The notes below the pieces were generated by a model that searched no databases, was not told the DNA's origin, and worked only from the letters and a program-made list of their open reading frames with translations. DNA of 64,000 bases from Cotesia glomerata (lineage: Eukaryota; Arthropoda; Insecta; Hymenoptera; Braconidae): positions 14,695,506 to 14,759,505 of the forward strand of contig NC_058160.1 of NCBI RefSeq assembly GCF_020080835.1. The letters are read 5' to 3'. The translations under genes were made by a program, and so were the position numbers. Shown here in pieces: positions 10,031 to 21,689 of the stretch. Position 1 is the stretch's first letter; every line of letters starts with the position of its first letter.

Positions 10031-10556
10031 GGGGCAGAAGAGATACTGCTACCGGGCGCGTCTCCCCGAGCGGTTGGGAGAACGCTCGCTGTCCTTGGAT
10101 GACACTGAGTCTCTTAGTTGACAAGGTACAGAGGGTAGGAGCTAAATAAAATACGCTCCCTTGGACAAACTCCCCTTAATGGGTTGGTCACACTAACTGA
10201 CCTAGCAAGAAAAAGATCGTTCTCTGTTGTAACCCACTGGGAGTGTCCGGAACCTGTGTCGTAGTTTCCGACGACGCAGGCCACGGCTGATGTGAGCTTG
10301 CTCTGCCGAGGTGTAAGTTACAGCAGTAGATCAGGAGCCAGCCACCTCGGGCCTTGATCAGGGAAAACACAGTGAGTGCTAGAGATCGGAATCTTCACCG
10401 CTCCGAGCGAGTCTAGTCCGTCCGTGTATTCCGGGACTGGCTAAGTGTCGACTAGGCCTCAGGGAACTGGGGTAGGGAACTATCTCCAAGGGTACACCCG
10501 TTCCTATTTATGACAACCTGCTCCACTCCGTACGATGCGCTGGTAAATCAAAAAGT

Positions 10557-11890
10557 ATGAGTAATTTACAGGAAACAAACAAGAGTGGAAACGGACTACA
10601 TGCCCAACAAGCAGCGATTGACGCAAGCGCTGAAATGAAGCGTTCGCAAGCGCTCAAACGCCTTGAAAAGCTGATCAGTGAGTTGAATGATTTCGTCCAA
10701 CCAAAGGTCAACATTCACGAAGAGATAAAGGCCAAAACGACTGGTGTAGCTAACGCCCTTCAAAGGTTTGAGAAGCTGGACGAGGAGTGGCGCTCATCAT
10801 TGCAGCGCATTTCCCATGCTACACCAGAGAAAGCCTGTCAGGCTGTCGTCGTGACTGACGATGCAATGGACACCGGAGCCGAAGGTGACGGTGAATCAGT
10901 CGCGGAAGACAAAAGTGAAGCCAGCAGCAAGTCAGGTAAGAGAAAAGATCGACCTTCTCCTGACCCAGCAATCAGCCAAGTCGTGAAGAAACAGGATGTG
11001 AAGAAAAGCCCTCCGCAAGGAGCGGCAGTACGAAGCGACGAACAGGAAAAAGCGTCGGTTTGGTAAAAAGTTCAGTCCAAGAAAGAGCTAAAGCGACAGA
11101 AGAAAGAGGTGCTCCCAAAACAGATGACAAAGGAGCCCCGATCTGAACCCAAGCGAAAGAAACCGCGGAAATGGATCAGACCGGATGCCCTCATCATCCG
11201 GCTGACAGAGAAAGCAAAGTATGCCGAGATCCTGCGCCGAATAAAACAGGACGTCCTGATGATCAGGTCCGTAGTACGGTAGAGAAGATCCATAAGACCA
11301 ATCTGGAGATATGCTGATAACTCTTTCGAGGAAGAACACCGACAAAGGCCAAGCATTGAGAAAGACCATTGCAGACATACTAAAAGAAGACGCAAGAGTA
11401 ACCTGCAAAGGACCACAGGAGGTGATTGAGATCCGAGACGTCGATGATGACACAACGAATGACTACATCCAGGGTGCCCTACAAAAGAAAGCTGGAGATG
11501 GCTGTGAGATACCACTAGAGGCAATCAAGATCCGTAAGGTCTATAGAGGTACTCAAATTGCCACAGAAACTACTGGATGGAAGTAGCAAAATCCGGATTG
11601 GTTGGGTTAATTGCCGAATAAGGGCAACGAAGAGACCTATTCAATGCTTTAAATGCTGACATTTCGGACATCATGGATCCCAGTGCAGAAGCAAGGTGGA
11701 CCGGTCGAAGCTTTGCATCAGGTGCGGACAAGAAAGGCACAAGATTGCTGATTGTAAAAATCCAGCCAAATGTGCATTATGTGCTGAGATTGAAAGTGCA
11801 GAGAATGTTGCCCACCATGCCGGTACTTATAAGTGCCCGTTATTTCAGGAGGCACTCCAGAAGTTGACGAACAAACAAACATGAGGATAC
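10557..11890 (+). pseudogene. R1-type ORF1 (gag-like), copy A, frameshifted
   Basis: It starts at a good ATG (MSNLQETNKSGNG) with a helical, lysine-rich N-terminus (SQALKRLEKLISELNDFVQP). The frame breaks near 11063 and again near 11280-11310 and 11580, then reaches the zinc knuckles around 11650-11790 (readable as C-x-R-C-G-Q-E-R-H-K-I-A-D-C). Clear likeness to copy B (35401-36730) along its length, including the phrase RKAYRGTQ-like KVYRGTQ. ORF1 of this group binds element RNA and forms the RNP. Confidence 0.8.
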
Positions 11891-12636
11891 TGCAGCTCAA
11901 TCTCAACCATTGTGAGGCAGCGCATGACCTGCTCATGCAATCCGTGTGAGAACTAGAGCTTGACTTGGTACTGATAGCAGAGCCATATAAACACCTGAGT
12001 ACCCAACCCTGGGAATCTGACAGCACATCCAAAGCTGTCATCTGGTCATATGGCAAGCTCCCTTTCCAAAATGCAGTCGACAACAGCAATGCCGGCTTTG
12101 TAGCAGTATCAGTAGAGGGCATCCGCTTCTATAGCTGTTACGCACCACCTAGCTTCTCTACTGTCAAATTCACCGCATTTCTGGATCGACTTACCGAGGA
12201 CGCGAAGCATTGCCACCCAGTGGCAATAGCCGGGGACTTCAACGCCTGGGCAGTTGACTGGGGCAGCAAGCATACAAACGCGCGAGAAAAGGAACTACTA
12301 GAAGCCTTTTCTACATAAGATGTAGTACTGCTCAACAGTGGTGATACACCAACCTACACCAAAGGAGACGCAAGTTCTATTGTAGATCTCACTTTCGTCA
12401 GTAGCAGCCTCACCAGAGGTAATATCAACTGGAAGGTGATGGATATCTATACAGCCAGCGACCACAACGCGATTATCTGGGAAATATCAAACGTCCAAAG
12501 CCCGAGAAGACCTAAAAAGCAACTTAACACCATTGGTTTGAAGGTAAAAACTCTTGACCCAAGTGCATTGTTAGTAGCTCTCAATAGTGACCAGATTATC
12601 GCGGGCTGCGCTATATACGTTATTAGTGCCGTTTAG
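11881..12636 (+). pseudogene. R1-type ORF2 start, AP endonuclease domain, copy A
   Basis: It begins MRILQLNLNHCEAAHDLL, the N-terminus typical of the R1 clade. Endonuclease landmarks: LIAEPY, the surface phrase FYSCYAPP, the catalytic AIAGDFNAW, DLTFVSS and TASDHNAI (SDH motif). In-frame stops lie at 11948-11950 and 12316-12318, and the frame ends in unrelated sequence after about 12610. An enzyme of this type nicks the target DNA to prime reverse transcription. Confidence 0.85.
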
Positions 12637-12640
12637 AAGT

Positions 12641-13465
12641 TATTCCAAAATAACCAAAATTCGGACCATCATCCCCCTCTTAGACTAAATTTCCATACGT
12701 GAAGCTCTGTACGGAAGTGTCTCAAAAATAGCTTTCAGGAAACCAAACGCGCTATCTAAATTTTGAATGTAAAAATTAAATGTGTCTTTACAGGGAAGGG
12801 GTTAAATTTGTCTTTCTCTCAGACGTTCATACAAAGCAGAACTTTTGATTCGCATCAATAGACATTCATACACCCATTTGATATCGTATCTTCTTAGCTT
12901 GGAATTTTTTTATTTAACTCAATCAAAACAAGCTTGTACTGCTTTTTGTTGAATTTCAGGTAAATCAACTATCGCTTTATCAATTACTTCAGTTTTAACA
13001 GCAGCGCATTTTAACTTTTGCTTATCAATTAACTGAGATAACTCGATGTTCTTCACATAAAAATTAGTGATAAAAATAGGAACATTATTAAAATATTAAG
13101 ACCAACTATTTAGTAAAAATACTACCTTTCGCTGCAGGCGTGCGGATTTTCGCTTCTGCAATTTTCATTGGTGTTTCAAATTATTATATCGCATTTCCAA
13201 GTACTTAGTAGATTTATTTTGATGATTTTGTAGCTGGCATCTTAGAACTCGACCAGACTGGCATCGAATAATACCTTGATAGTGTTGATGTTTTCCATTA
13301 GTCAATATATTTACACAACTTGAAGAACATCTATAAAAAAAACCGTTATTATTCACTGAATTTATTTTCATTCTTAAATAAATCAATACTCGATTGTTCA
13401 GTAGTGCAAAATATTAATGATAATATTTAAGAGTTATATTTTTGATAGGTTTATCGTCCTTTATT
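12641..13465. other. No gene recognised
   Basis: AT-rich sequence between the broken LINE and the next (CA)n repeat. The only open frame (13386-13165, minus, 73 codons) has no features I recognise. The mild GC dip and lack of repeats seen elsewhere in the window leave its origin open. Confidence 0.5.
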
Positions 13466-14356
13466 AAAAAAAATTAGGAAAACGGTTGACCCTGAAGGCC
13501 ATCCCTGCAACTTCCCGCTAATTCCATACCTAGGCGCTTAAAATTGCACTTATGACGTTTTTGAGCTCTTCGAGCTCAAAAATACAATTTATGTGTTATT
13601 TTGAGCTCTATAAAAAATTTAGAACAAAAAAATTGATCTAATGAAAAATTTCGGAGTTATTACAAAAAAACACTTTTTTCGATTATTTTCGACAACGATA
13701 TCTCACGAACGCATCAACCGATTCTGACGCTCTATGTGGCGATCGATGCGGGTATTCAAAGTTAAGAGCTGATTAGTTTTTGAAGTTGATCGGTTGAGCC
13801 AATTCGAAGATATTTAAAAAAAATGAAAAAAAAAATGTCGCAGTGATTTTAAAAAAACACTTGTTTTCAAATCTTTTATTGACGATATCTTTTGAACTAA
13901 TTAACCGATTTCTACGTTTTTGGCGGCAATCGACGCGGTTTTTTAAGCTTTATAAATTATGCTATGTCATCAAAAGTGATCCGAGAAGAAATGACGAAGT
14001 TATGTGAAAAAAACACTTTTTTCGGTTTTTTTCGGTTTTCTTTCGTTCACGCTATCTCTCGAACGAATCAACCGATTTTGATCGGGTTGACGCCGATCGG
14101 CGTGGTTTTTCAAGCTTAAGGGCGGATTAGTTTTTGAAGTTGATCGATACAGCCGTTTAAAAGATATTCCAAAAAAACTACTTTCAAAAATGATTTTTTT
14201 CTTATTTTTTTTAAGATTTTTCAAGATTTCTTAAAATCTATCGGTCCGAATCGGTTCATATTCTTAGGAAATCTAAGTTCAGCGTAGCCCTTTCGAATGG
14301 CACCAACCGCGATGAAATCGGTTCAACCGTTCAAAAGTTATAAGCGAGTCACATAG

Positions 14357-14401
<45 letters not shown>

Positions 14402-14563
14402 TACATACATACAGACATAGTGACAACATCGCGGGGGTAGTCAGGGAAGCTTCCTGTGACCTTCAAACGTCGAGATCTGATGAAAACTCGATTTTTGCCA
14501 AACGGGGTAAAAACAATAACTTCCCGATTTTTGAAAATCTGAGATTTTTAGCGGGAAGTTAAA
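13466..14563 (+). repeat. (CA)n-repeat family, copy 4, complete
   Basis: A full-length copy of about 1.1 kb, from AAATTAGGAAAACGGTTGAC to TTAGCGGGAAGTTAAAAAA. Palindrome TTTTGAGCTC-TTC-GAGCTCAAAA near 13558; four AACCGATT-type modules; the phrase TTTCGAATGGCACCAACCGC at 14291; (CA)n at 14357-14396 followed by CATACATACAGACA; tail AGGGAAGCTTCCTGTGACC. Short minus-strand frames in it are not genes. Confidence 0.85.
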
Positions 14564-15059
14564 AAAGTTATTTAAAATTATCACATTTGAGAATTAAATC
14601 CTGTACCATCACAAAAAACACTGTTCTTTAACTGTTTTAATTAATCCTAAAAATCTTCAGCAATCAACAGATCAAATGATATCCTAGTTGATTTATTGGT
14701 TTTTATGTTTTTTAACTAATTATTTTTAAAAAATTTTGTTAGAATACCGTAATATCAAATTCCTCATCAATTTTGGTGTGGAATTTTAACGAACGAGATT
14801 TAGGATCTGCATAAAATAAATAAATTTAATAACAATCCTTTTCGTCACTGGCCCAGTTCTATTTTTGAGATAAAATTTTAGTTTTAAAAATTTCTATTAA
14901 TTCTATACTAGTTAATTTTATTAACGTATCATCTCTAGTTAAACTTTCATTTTGAGAATCGGGTGAAAGCTACACAACAATGCGATAGAATCATTAAAAA
15001 ACAGTAAAATAGTGACAAAAACTTCATTTCAAAGATGCCATTACTTACATGGTAATTGA
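14564..15059. other. No gene recognised
   Basis: AT-rich, no open frame of note and no likeness to the repeats elsewhere in the window. Confidence 0.5.
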
Positions 15060-15250
15060 GATTACTTCTTTGTATTCACAATCCAAACTGCTGCTGAACT
15101 AGTTTCGTCTGCAAACCTTGTTTTATCTTGGAAGTTCAGATGTTACTCGCAGATGAAGCAAACGTCGATCTTCTGTTTAAAGACTCGCTGGCGAAGTAAG
15201 TTTTGCGCCAACGCACACCTATTCAGGTTTCCTTGTAGCATGCGCGTCAT
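15060..15250 (-). pseudogene. Start of R1-type ORF2, copy C
   Basis: Begins at the ATG overlapping the ORF1 stop (MTRMLQGNLNRCALAQNLL), the diagnostic N-terminus of R1-clade endonucleases. A stop is met after about 30 codons (near 15158), and the rest is lost. Confidence 0.65.
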
Positions 15251-16190
15251 TTCTGCCCTCTCGTAGCTTCGGCAAGTAGTGTGCGGAATGCCTTACAATC
15301 CCCGAAGTCAGAAACATGATATAAGCCATCCTGAGCATCTTTGTCCGGTTTACAGAGAAAGCATTTTAGCTTCTCCGTGCAGTTTACGGACTTGTGGTTT
15401 TCTCCGCCACATTTATAGCCACACTTGCTTGTATCAGGTTCCGTACAGGTATGCGTTCAGTACCCAAAACCAAGACATTTAAAGCATCGGGTTACTTCCG
15501 CAGCTGGGCGTATGCGACAGTTAACCCATCCGATCTTTGTACGGGCCTTGTCAAGGATTTTGATCGCACTGGCCTCGTCTATCCCGCAATAAGCCGCCCG
15601 ATTGCCTCGTGGTGTAAGTTTTGTCAAATTTACACGTTTGATCTCCAGACTGTTGGAGGAGTCACGTTTAAGTACTTCACGGACGTCACCCACCGTAGAG
15701 ACTCCATCCAAGTCGAGGACCTTGATCATTGTTATTGGTGTGAGCGTCTTGACCGTACCAATATTAACAGTAGCTGACTTTTCCGCATCGGTGAAAGCAC
15801 TGCTGTCTTCAGTCTTTAAAGCCATTTCAAGAAAAACGCCTCCGTGTTTCGCCCTTCTAATAGACTTTAGGTCTACGCCAGTCTCTACAGGGTTGACCTT
15901 GGTATTGATTTCCTTCAAGATATCTGCATATGTTTGGCCTTCTACTGGTTGGACAGAAGAAGCCTTAGTTCTTGTCTTCTTCCTCCTCAGTTTCTTAGAG
16001 CCACCCTTACTTGGCTCGTTTTGGGCTTCAGTAGGTTGAGCCACTGACTCCTTTTCTGTTTCCTTTTTCTTCTTTTGCCGAGTTGCTTTGGTCCAGGTAT
16101 CGTCCCGGGCTGTCTTTTTCTGTGCTCGCTTGTCGTTTGCTGAAGAAGGGCTAGGCGTAGACAGCTGCCAAATATTGTTGTTGTCCTTTC
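15247..16190 (-). pseudogene. R1-type ORF1 (gag-like), copy C
   Basis: An open frame from about 16190 to 15457. The first codon that could pass for a start (16044, GTG) is internal. It contains the basic stretch KLRRKKTRTK, the segment TYADILKEINTKVNP, and KIGWVNCRIRP, which leads into the zinc knuckles as in copies A and B (IGWVNCRIRATRKPTQC in B). The first knuckle is cut by a TGA just after CFKCLGFGY (15459-15457); the same frame continues with CGYKCGGENHKSVNC and KCFLCK to a stop at 15249-15247. Confidence 0.75.
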
Positions 16191-16560
16191 CTTACTGTGG
16201 TAGTTTTCCAGGAGTGATCAAAAGTGGCTGTGGTTTTTGTGATGAGACCCAAAGTTGTTTGGGTCACTAACCCCGAAATGCCTGGTGATTTGTTGGCCAG
16301 CCTATATGCTGTGGCAATGGACGTAACCAATTTTCTGATTTCATGATGAAGATTTTTTTTGTCTTAGATGGAATCAGCTAACTCTTCGATCTTGCTACCG
16401 ATCCGCTCTATTGGCCATTGTTAGTTAGTGACGGTGGGTAAAGAGCTAATCCTTCCTAGGTAAGCATGGGTAGTGACGGGAGCAAAAGGTCCATCACTCT
16501 TTGGAGGAACGTTTGTTGACTGTCCATCTACTTCCATCAGGGCTGTTTTCTTACTCCCTG

Positions 16561-17528
16561 TAGCAAATTTATAGTGAGTTGAAATTGAATCTTTAGTAAC
16601 TTCTGAACCAATCAGTTTTTATAAAAAATCATAAGAATTCTCTATAACAGAGCGTTCTATTTTCTACAAAAATTATGTAACAATTCATCTTCATGATTTG
16701 TGGTGAGTGAGTTACAAAAATCAAAAGAATCAAAAATAATTTATCCCACATTATCCTTATGAAAAATCTAAAAGTGTAATGCAAAGCATCTTAATATTAA
16801 GAATAAGAGCTCATCTTTCGACAGTCTCATTTTTATATCTAAACGAATGTTATTAGCCTGTTACTGAGAGTGAAAAACTTCCGTTTTTATTTTTAACCGC
16901 CCTAATGATTATAATCATTATAATTTTACTTACGATCTACCCAATCCCCAATAAAACGGAAGAATTGCTTACAGTTGAAATCACAAATTACATTTTAAAA
17001 CTAATGTTCTCCTCAAACGCAATTCTATCACAATATTAAAAAAGAACATTCGGCAACCGAAATGGAAGTAGATTTCATCATAAATAGAAAAAAATATAGC
17101 GAGGATTGTATGCAAAACTAGGGCTTTTAACTTCTATGTAATTGACAAATATATATATCGACAGAAAAATACTAAAACCAGTGCAATAGCAAATTTCTAA
17201 AAGGGCATAGCGGAAAAGGATATAATTTTGAGACTACACATATTATATGATACTCAAATTGAAGCTTATTTGAAGAGCTTTTAGATGCAATTTACAAAGT
17301 TTCAATAATTTATACCATTCAAAAGTTATTCGTGTATGAAAGTGAAGAAATATGAGTTTTTATGATTTTCAAAATTTTGAAATCCTGGCATTTCTGAATT
17401 ACTTGACCGTTTAAAGTCATCTTCGAACTTGACTTCGGTATTTATCTATAGAATAAGTATGTTAAGTTTGGTTGAGATCCGTTGTAAATTAGCGACGCTA
17501 TCGTCGTGACAAGCCACGTTATATCCGA
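16561..17528. other. No gene recognised
   Basis: AT-rich intergenic or intronic sequence without usable open frames. I see nothing that repeats elsewhere in the window. Confidence 0.5.
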
Positions 17529-17590
17529 TATGTATATATATATATAATATATAATATAATATAATATAATATAATATATAATAATATATA

Positions 17591-17656
<66 letters not shown>
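17529..17656. repeat. (TA)n tract with TATAA variants
   Basis: A run of TA dinucleotides and (ATAAT)n variants. A second TA run lies at 17810-17850 just before the gypsy LTR, preceded by the phrase TTTTGGGACACCCTGTATA. Confidence 0.9.
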
Positions 17657-17658
<2 letters not shown>

Positions 17659-17804
17659 TTCTGTCGCGCGCTCCTGATTGGTCACTTTCATTAATTAATT
17701 ATTATTTATCCATGCGTCTGATTCAAAAATGGCTAAGGACTTTTCGTCTCAGAATATTTTTCTCTTTCGATCCCTACAATGGGGTGCGCGACTTTTGGGA
17801 CACC

Positions 17805-17845
<41 letters not shown>

Positions 17846-17853
17846 TGTATATA

Positions 17854-18309
17854 TGTCGGAGATAATATCGAGCTGGGTTTACCTAGAGATAGGGAAATTC
17901 CCAATATTTTAGTTTGTTTGTTAGTTTTAAGCAAAATTGTAAAGCATAGAATATTTAATAATTATTTATAACTTAAGCCGATTATAATTTTTATGGTTAT
18001 GGCGATGGGCTTGAGTTCGGAGTGACAATGGTCACCAAACGTAGCCGAGGTCACAGGATAGAAGTAAAAAGTATACATCGAATATATCCTGCTGACCCCG
18101 GATTCGTTCTCGGTCTCATTCCCCAGCACTTTTACCTTGTATATTAATTATATTTGGATAATTACTTGTAGTATTGTTTATACAAGTTAGCGTACATTAT
18201 ATTTCAAAATTTAGATCAGTGTTATATTTCAATTATTCTAAATTAATAAATAATTGAATGAACGAATCCAATGGACTGTACTAACGCCCCTAATAATGTT
18301 TTTCCGACA
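17854..18309 (+). repeat. 5' LTR, 456 bp
   Basis: TG...CA bounded. It matches the right LTR closely over its whole length apart from a 108-bp segment present only on the right, and a few substitutions such as TGCTTTTCCGACA against TGTTTTTCCGACA. Confidence 0.9.
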
Positions 18310-18326
18310 TCAGAAGTGTGATCAGA
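18308..18326 (+). promoter_or_regulatory. Probable primer binding site, tRNA-Leu like
   Basis: Directly after the LTR the sequence ATCAGAAGTGTGATC differs by one base from the ATCAGAAGTGGGATC expected from the 3' end of another tRNA-Leu. The outer TGG is not preserved. Position supports the call; the mismatch may be decay. Confidence 0.5.
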
Positions 18327-18608
18327 ATCATTTGCTGCACTCTCCTCTGAGCAATTTCAAACTGTTTTTGGAAATGCAAAGCAAATGTCTTGTGAAGCTA
18401 ATGAAGGCTATCACAAACCCGGCGTTACTGAATCGTAGTATTTCACTACCGAAATTTAACCCGGGAAATTCAAACGCGGATTCGATTACTTGGTGTGCGA
18501 CAGTGAATGTGTGTTTGGTGGAATGTCTTCTGGGAGACAGTTCATTAATTATTGCAGTAATCGACGCTTTTTAAGGGATCTATTAAGTGGCGAATCAATT
18601 CCCGCACC

Positions 18609-19019
18609 GTGACAACTCTGCCAGGTTTTGTAATATATCGTGGTGATTCGTTTTCATTTTGGTTTAATTCAGGAGCGGAATGCTTATTGGTTAAAGAAAG
18701 TATTGCGACTAGGATCGCAGGAAAATGGAAAAATAATTTAACAATTCTGAAGGGTATTGAAAATGTTAGCGTGAACTGTACTATACAAATTTTGTTTGAC
18801 ATAACTATTAAAAGCCATAAGTTAAAGATACTTTTTCATACTATTGCACATGATTATTTAAAATGTGACATATTTATTAGTCGTAAAATTCTTGGGCAAG
18901 GATTTGATGTAAATATAACTTCAAATAATTTAACTTATCTAAAAGTAATCAGGTTAATGCGTGTAATAAACTCGAATCTATTAGTAAAATACATTTTAAT
19001 GATATTGATACTGACGTAA
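18609..19019 (+). pseudogene. Aspartic protease region of the gypsy pol
   Basis: The frame reads FWFNSGAECLLVKESIATRIAG, where retroviral-type proteases have D-S/T-G-A; here the catalytic Asp is Asn. Later it has the segment HDYLKCDIFISRKILGQGFDVNI, which matches the second half of such proteases (DILLGRDIL-type). The following stretch leads into RT. Without the Asp the enzyme would not cut. Confidence 0.6.
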
Positions 19020-19740
19020 TTAGAGATGATAAAGAGAAACTCATTTTAATCTTAAAAGAATATACAGATTCATTTATTCAGGGGTTTCCAAGTACTTGTG
19101 TTAATACTGGGGTACTTAAAATACGTTTAGTTGACCCTAATGTAACTGTACAAGGGCGACCGTATTGTCTTAGTATTGAGAAAAGGCAGGTAGTAAAAAA
19201 AAGAGTAGATGAACTATTGAAAGCAAATGTTATAAGTACCAATCGTTCATTTTCTGCAAGCCCTATATTATTGGTTAAAAAGAAAGATGTTTTGGATCAT
19301 CTATATGTTGACTATCATTCATTAAATGATAATACAATTAACGATAAATTTTTATTACCCCTTATTGCTGATCAGATAGCTCGAAATTCTAATGTAAAAT
19401 ATTTCACGTACTAAGACATAGATAGCAGATTCCACCAAGTCCCTGTTGAGACAGAATCGATTGAACAAACGGTGTTCGTAACGTCTGATAGAAAATATGA
19501 ATATTTGACCATGTCATTTGGCTTAAAGAACGCATCGTCTATCTTTTAACGCACTGTCGTAAGAGCCCTTGGATAATTTGCGTATACATACGTCATTGTG
19601 TATATGGATGATATTATGATTATAGCTTCAACTATCGAGGAAGCGTTAGACAGACTTCAAAAATTAGTTGTTATTTTTATTAAATCCGTATTCTCTGTTA
19701 ATTTTTCGAAATACTCGTTTCTCAAAACCCACAGGTAACG
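19020..19740 (+). pseudogene. Reverse transcriptase of the gypsy element
   Basis: Readable in pieces: VVKKRVDELLKANVIS, SPILLVKKKD, VDYHSLNDNTI, then after a stop at 19413 DIDSRFHQVPVE, the phrase YEYLTMSFGLKNASSIF, and the catalytic VYMDDIMII near 19600. Stops break the frame at 19413, near 19548, near 19573 and near 19737. Order and spacing are those of Ty3/gypsy RT. Confidence 0.85.
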
Positions 19741-19789
19741 AAACCCTTATACCCTCTGAACTCAAGTAGCAAAAGAAATATTGAATGGA

Positions 19790-20370
19790 CTGAGGTACAC
19801 GAAAATATCCGTCAGAAAGTAATCTCTGTATTGACTAGTGAGCCTGTACTATTGATCTTCAATCCGAACTTTCCTATAGAGTTGCATACAGATGCTAGCT
19901 CTGAGGGCTATGGGGTTATATTAATGCAAAAATTTAATGCTTCAAATAGAGTTGTCGAGTATTATAGCAAAGCTACTAGTTCAGCTGAGTCGCGATATCA
20001 TTCATATGAATAGAGACTCTAGTTGTATTTAACGGAGTAAAGTTTTCCGCTATTATTTGCATGGCCGACCGTTCCTAGTAATTACGGATTGTAATTCGTT
20101 AAAAGCTTCTCAGAAAAAGGCTGACTTAACACCAAGGGTTCACCGTTGGGGGGAATTCTTACAGATTTTCAAATTTGATATCGTGTATAGAGAAGGTAAA
20201 CGAATGGCTCACGCTGATTCCTTTTCGCGTAATTCTATTACGGAACAATTGCGTAGCAATTCAGATAAAATTTTACAGGAACGCATAAATTTGACGGAAA
20301 TTTCCGATCATTGGCTCCTTGTTGAGCAGCGGCGCGACCCAGAAATTAGTAAGATAATAATTGATTCCTA
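19790..20370 (+). pseudogene. RNase H of the gypsy element
   Basis: FPIELHTDASSEGYGVILMQK shows the first catalytic Asp in TDAS; YYSKATSSAESRYHSYE carries the Glu-bearing helix before a stop at 20011-20013; then FLVITDCNSLK with the next Asp, and the tether FDIVYREGKRMAHADSFSRN. Two frames are needed. Confidence 0.85.
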
Positions 20371-20379
20371 AAATGATGA

Positions 20380-21618
20380 AATCGCGTCCGATCTTGTTAA
20401 AACCTATGAAGTACGGCAGGGATTATTCCACCGAAAAATCCATAGGCGAGGTAAAGCATTATATTTACCTATTGTTCGATGTGCTTTTAGGTGGTCGGTA
20501 ATAAATCATGTGCACGAGTCAATTATGCACTTAGGATGGGAGGAAACACTTGACAAGGTTTGCGAGTATTATAGGTTTGAAGGAATTACGAAGTATGTTC
20601 GTAAATTCATTGATAACTGTTATACCTGTAAAGTTTCCAAGTCAAGCTGAAGGCAAAGTACAAGCAGAGCTTCATCCTATTCCTAAGACCAGCATCCCTT
20701 GACATACAGTGCACATGGATATTACAGGTAAATTAACGGGTAAAAAAGATTTAAAAGAATACGTTATTATTTTGAAAGATGCATTTACCAAATTTGTTTT
20801 ATTATGTCATACTCGAAAAATAGATAGTTTCAATACTATTAAGGCTCTGAATAATGCTATATCATTGTTTGGCCCACCGACCCGTATAACTGCAGATCAA
20901 GGTAGATGTTTCACAAGTAAAGAATTTCAAGAGTATTGCACCTCATAAAACTCAAAATTACATCTTGTAGCTCCGGGTTCAAGTCAGGCTAATGTAGAAG
21001 CCAGGTTGAATGCGTAATGAGTACCCTAAAAAGTATGTTTACTGCAGCCGAAACGAGTGAAAACTCTTGGCAAGCAGTTGTAAACGAAATTCAATTAGCA
21101 ATTAATTTTACTACTAGTCGAGTTACTAAAGCTAGTCCGTGAGAATTGCTAATTGGCAGAGTAGTGAGACCTTTTGGTATGATAGTTGATCAAGACGATA
21201 AAGAAATTGATATCTTTGACGTACGACAAAAAGCGATTGATAACATAAAAGTTAATAAAAAATATGATAAGTTTAGATTTGATAAGAATAAAGCAAAGAT
21301 ATTTCTATTTAAAGTAGGAGATTTGTATTAATTAAAAATGAAGAAAGACACCAAACAAAGCTTGATCCGAAGTTCAGAGGTCTATTCGTGGTGATCGAAA
21401 TTCTCGACGGTAATTGTTATACTTTAAAGTCTTTAACGGGTAATAGAACATATAAATATTGTCATGAAAACTCAAGAAAAATGCCTGAATCCCATATTCC
21501 TATTGAATTGGATTTATTAGATGATCATGAAAGCGATGAGCATGAAGTTTCTCAGAAGGACTCTGAGACAGAGTCAGAAACCACCGGGGAAAGACTGGGC
21601 ACTAATGGTAGTTGTTGA
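20380..21618 (+). pseudogene. Integrase of the gypsy element
   Basis: Zinc-binding N-terminus visible as HVHESIMHLGW and NCYTCK near 20510-20640. The catalytic core has HMDITGKL with the first Asp (20712), TADQGRCF with the second (20893) and NVEARLN in the place of the Glu motif, Glu itself kept. The C-terminal part includes FKVGDLY and SRKMPESHIPIEL. Stops lie at about 20648, 20703, 20946, 21016, 21140 and 21329. An integrase inserts the cDNA into chromosomes. Confidence 0.8.
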
Positions 21619-21689
21619 AAGTTGCACACTTGAATCAGGCTGTAGGTCATAATGGCAAATCAAAATTTGTTTGGCCAGAGTATGATGGG

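Larger units (their letters stand above)
10029..12640 (+). mobile_element. R1-clade LINE copy A, inserted at (CA)n, 3' truncated
   Basis: It starts immediately 3' of the (CA)n tract. A GC-richer leader (10029-10556) with the phrase ACCGGGCGCGT is shared with copy B at 34829. ORF1 (10557 onward) and the start of ORF2 (11881 onward) follow. The element is lost near 12610-12640, within or just past the endonuclease domain; RT is absent. Insertion at (AC)n recalls the Waldo group of R1-clade elements, which target ACAY repeats. Confidence 0.8.
15060..16560 (-). mobile_element. R1-type LINE copy C, decayed fragment
   Basis: Minus-strand relic with most of ORF1 and the first codons of ORF2. N-terminal ORF1 pieces are readable around 16540-16200 in broken frames (for instance VTSIATAYRLANKSPGISG). 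ORF1 and ORF2 overlap in an ATGA at 15250-15247. It belongs to a different, older lineage than copies A and B and is not next to a (CA)n tract. The ORF2 part is lost near 15060. Confidence 0.7.

Noticed and set aside
9889..10149. Protein-coding frames with THTHTH or VCVCVC runs (also at 7490-7750, 14357-14396, 27935-28339 and 34612-34944)
   Set aside because: They arise from (CA)n read in any frame and have no conserved part outside the repeat.
15279..15777. Plus-strand frames over the R1-type ORF1 at 15247-16190
   Set aside because: They are opposite-strand shadows; the minus strand carries the zinc-knuckle and IGWVNCRIR motifs.
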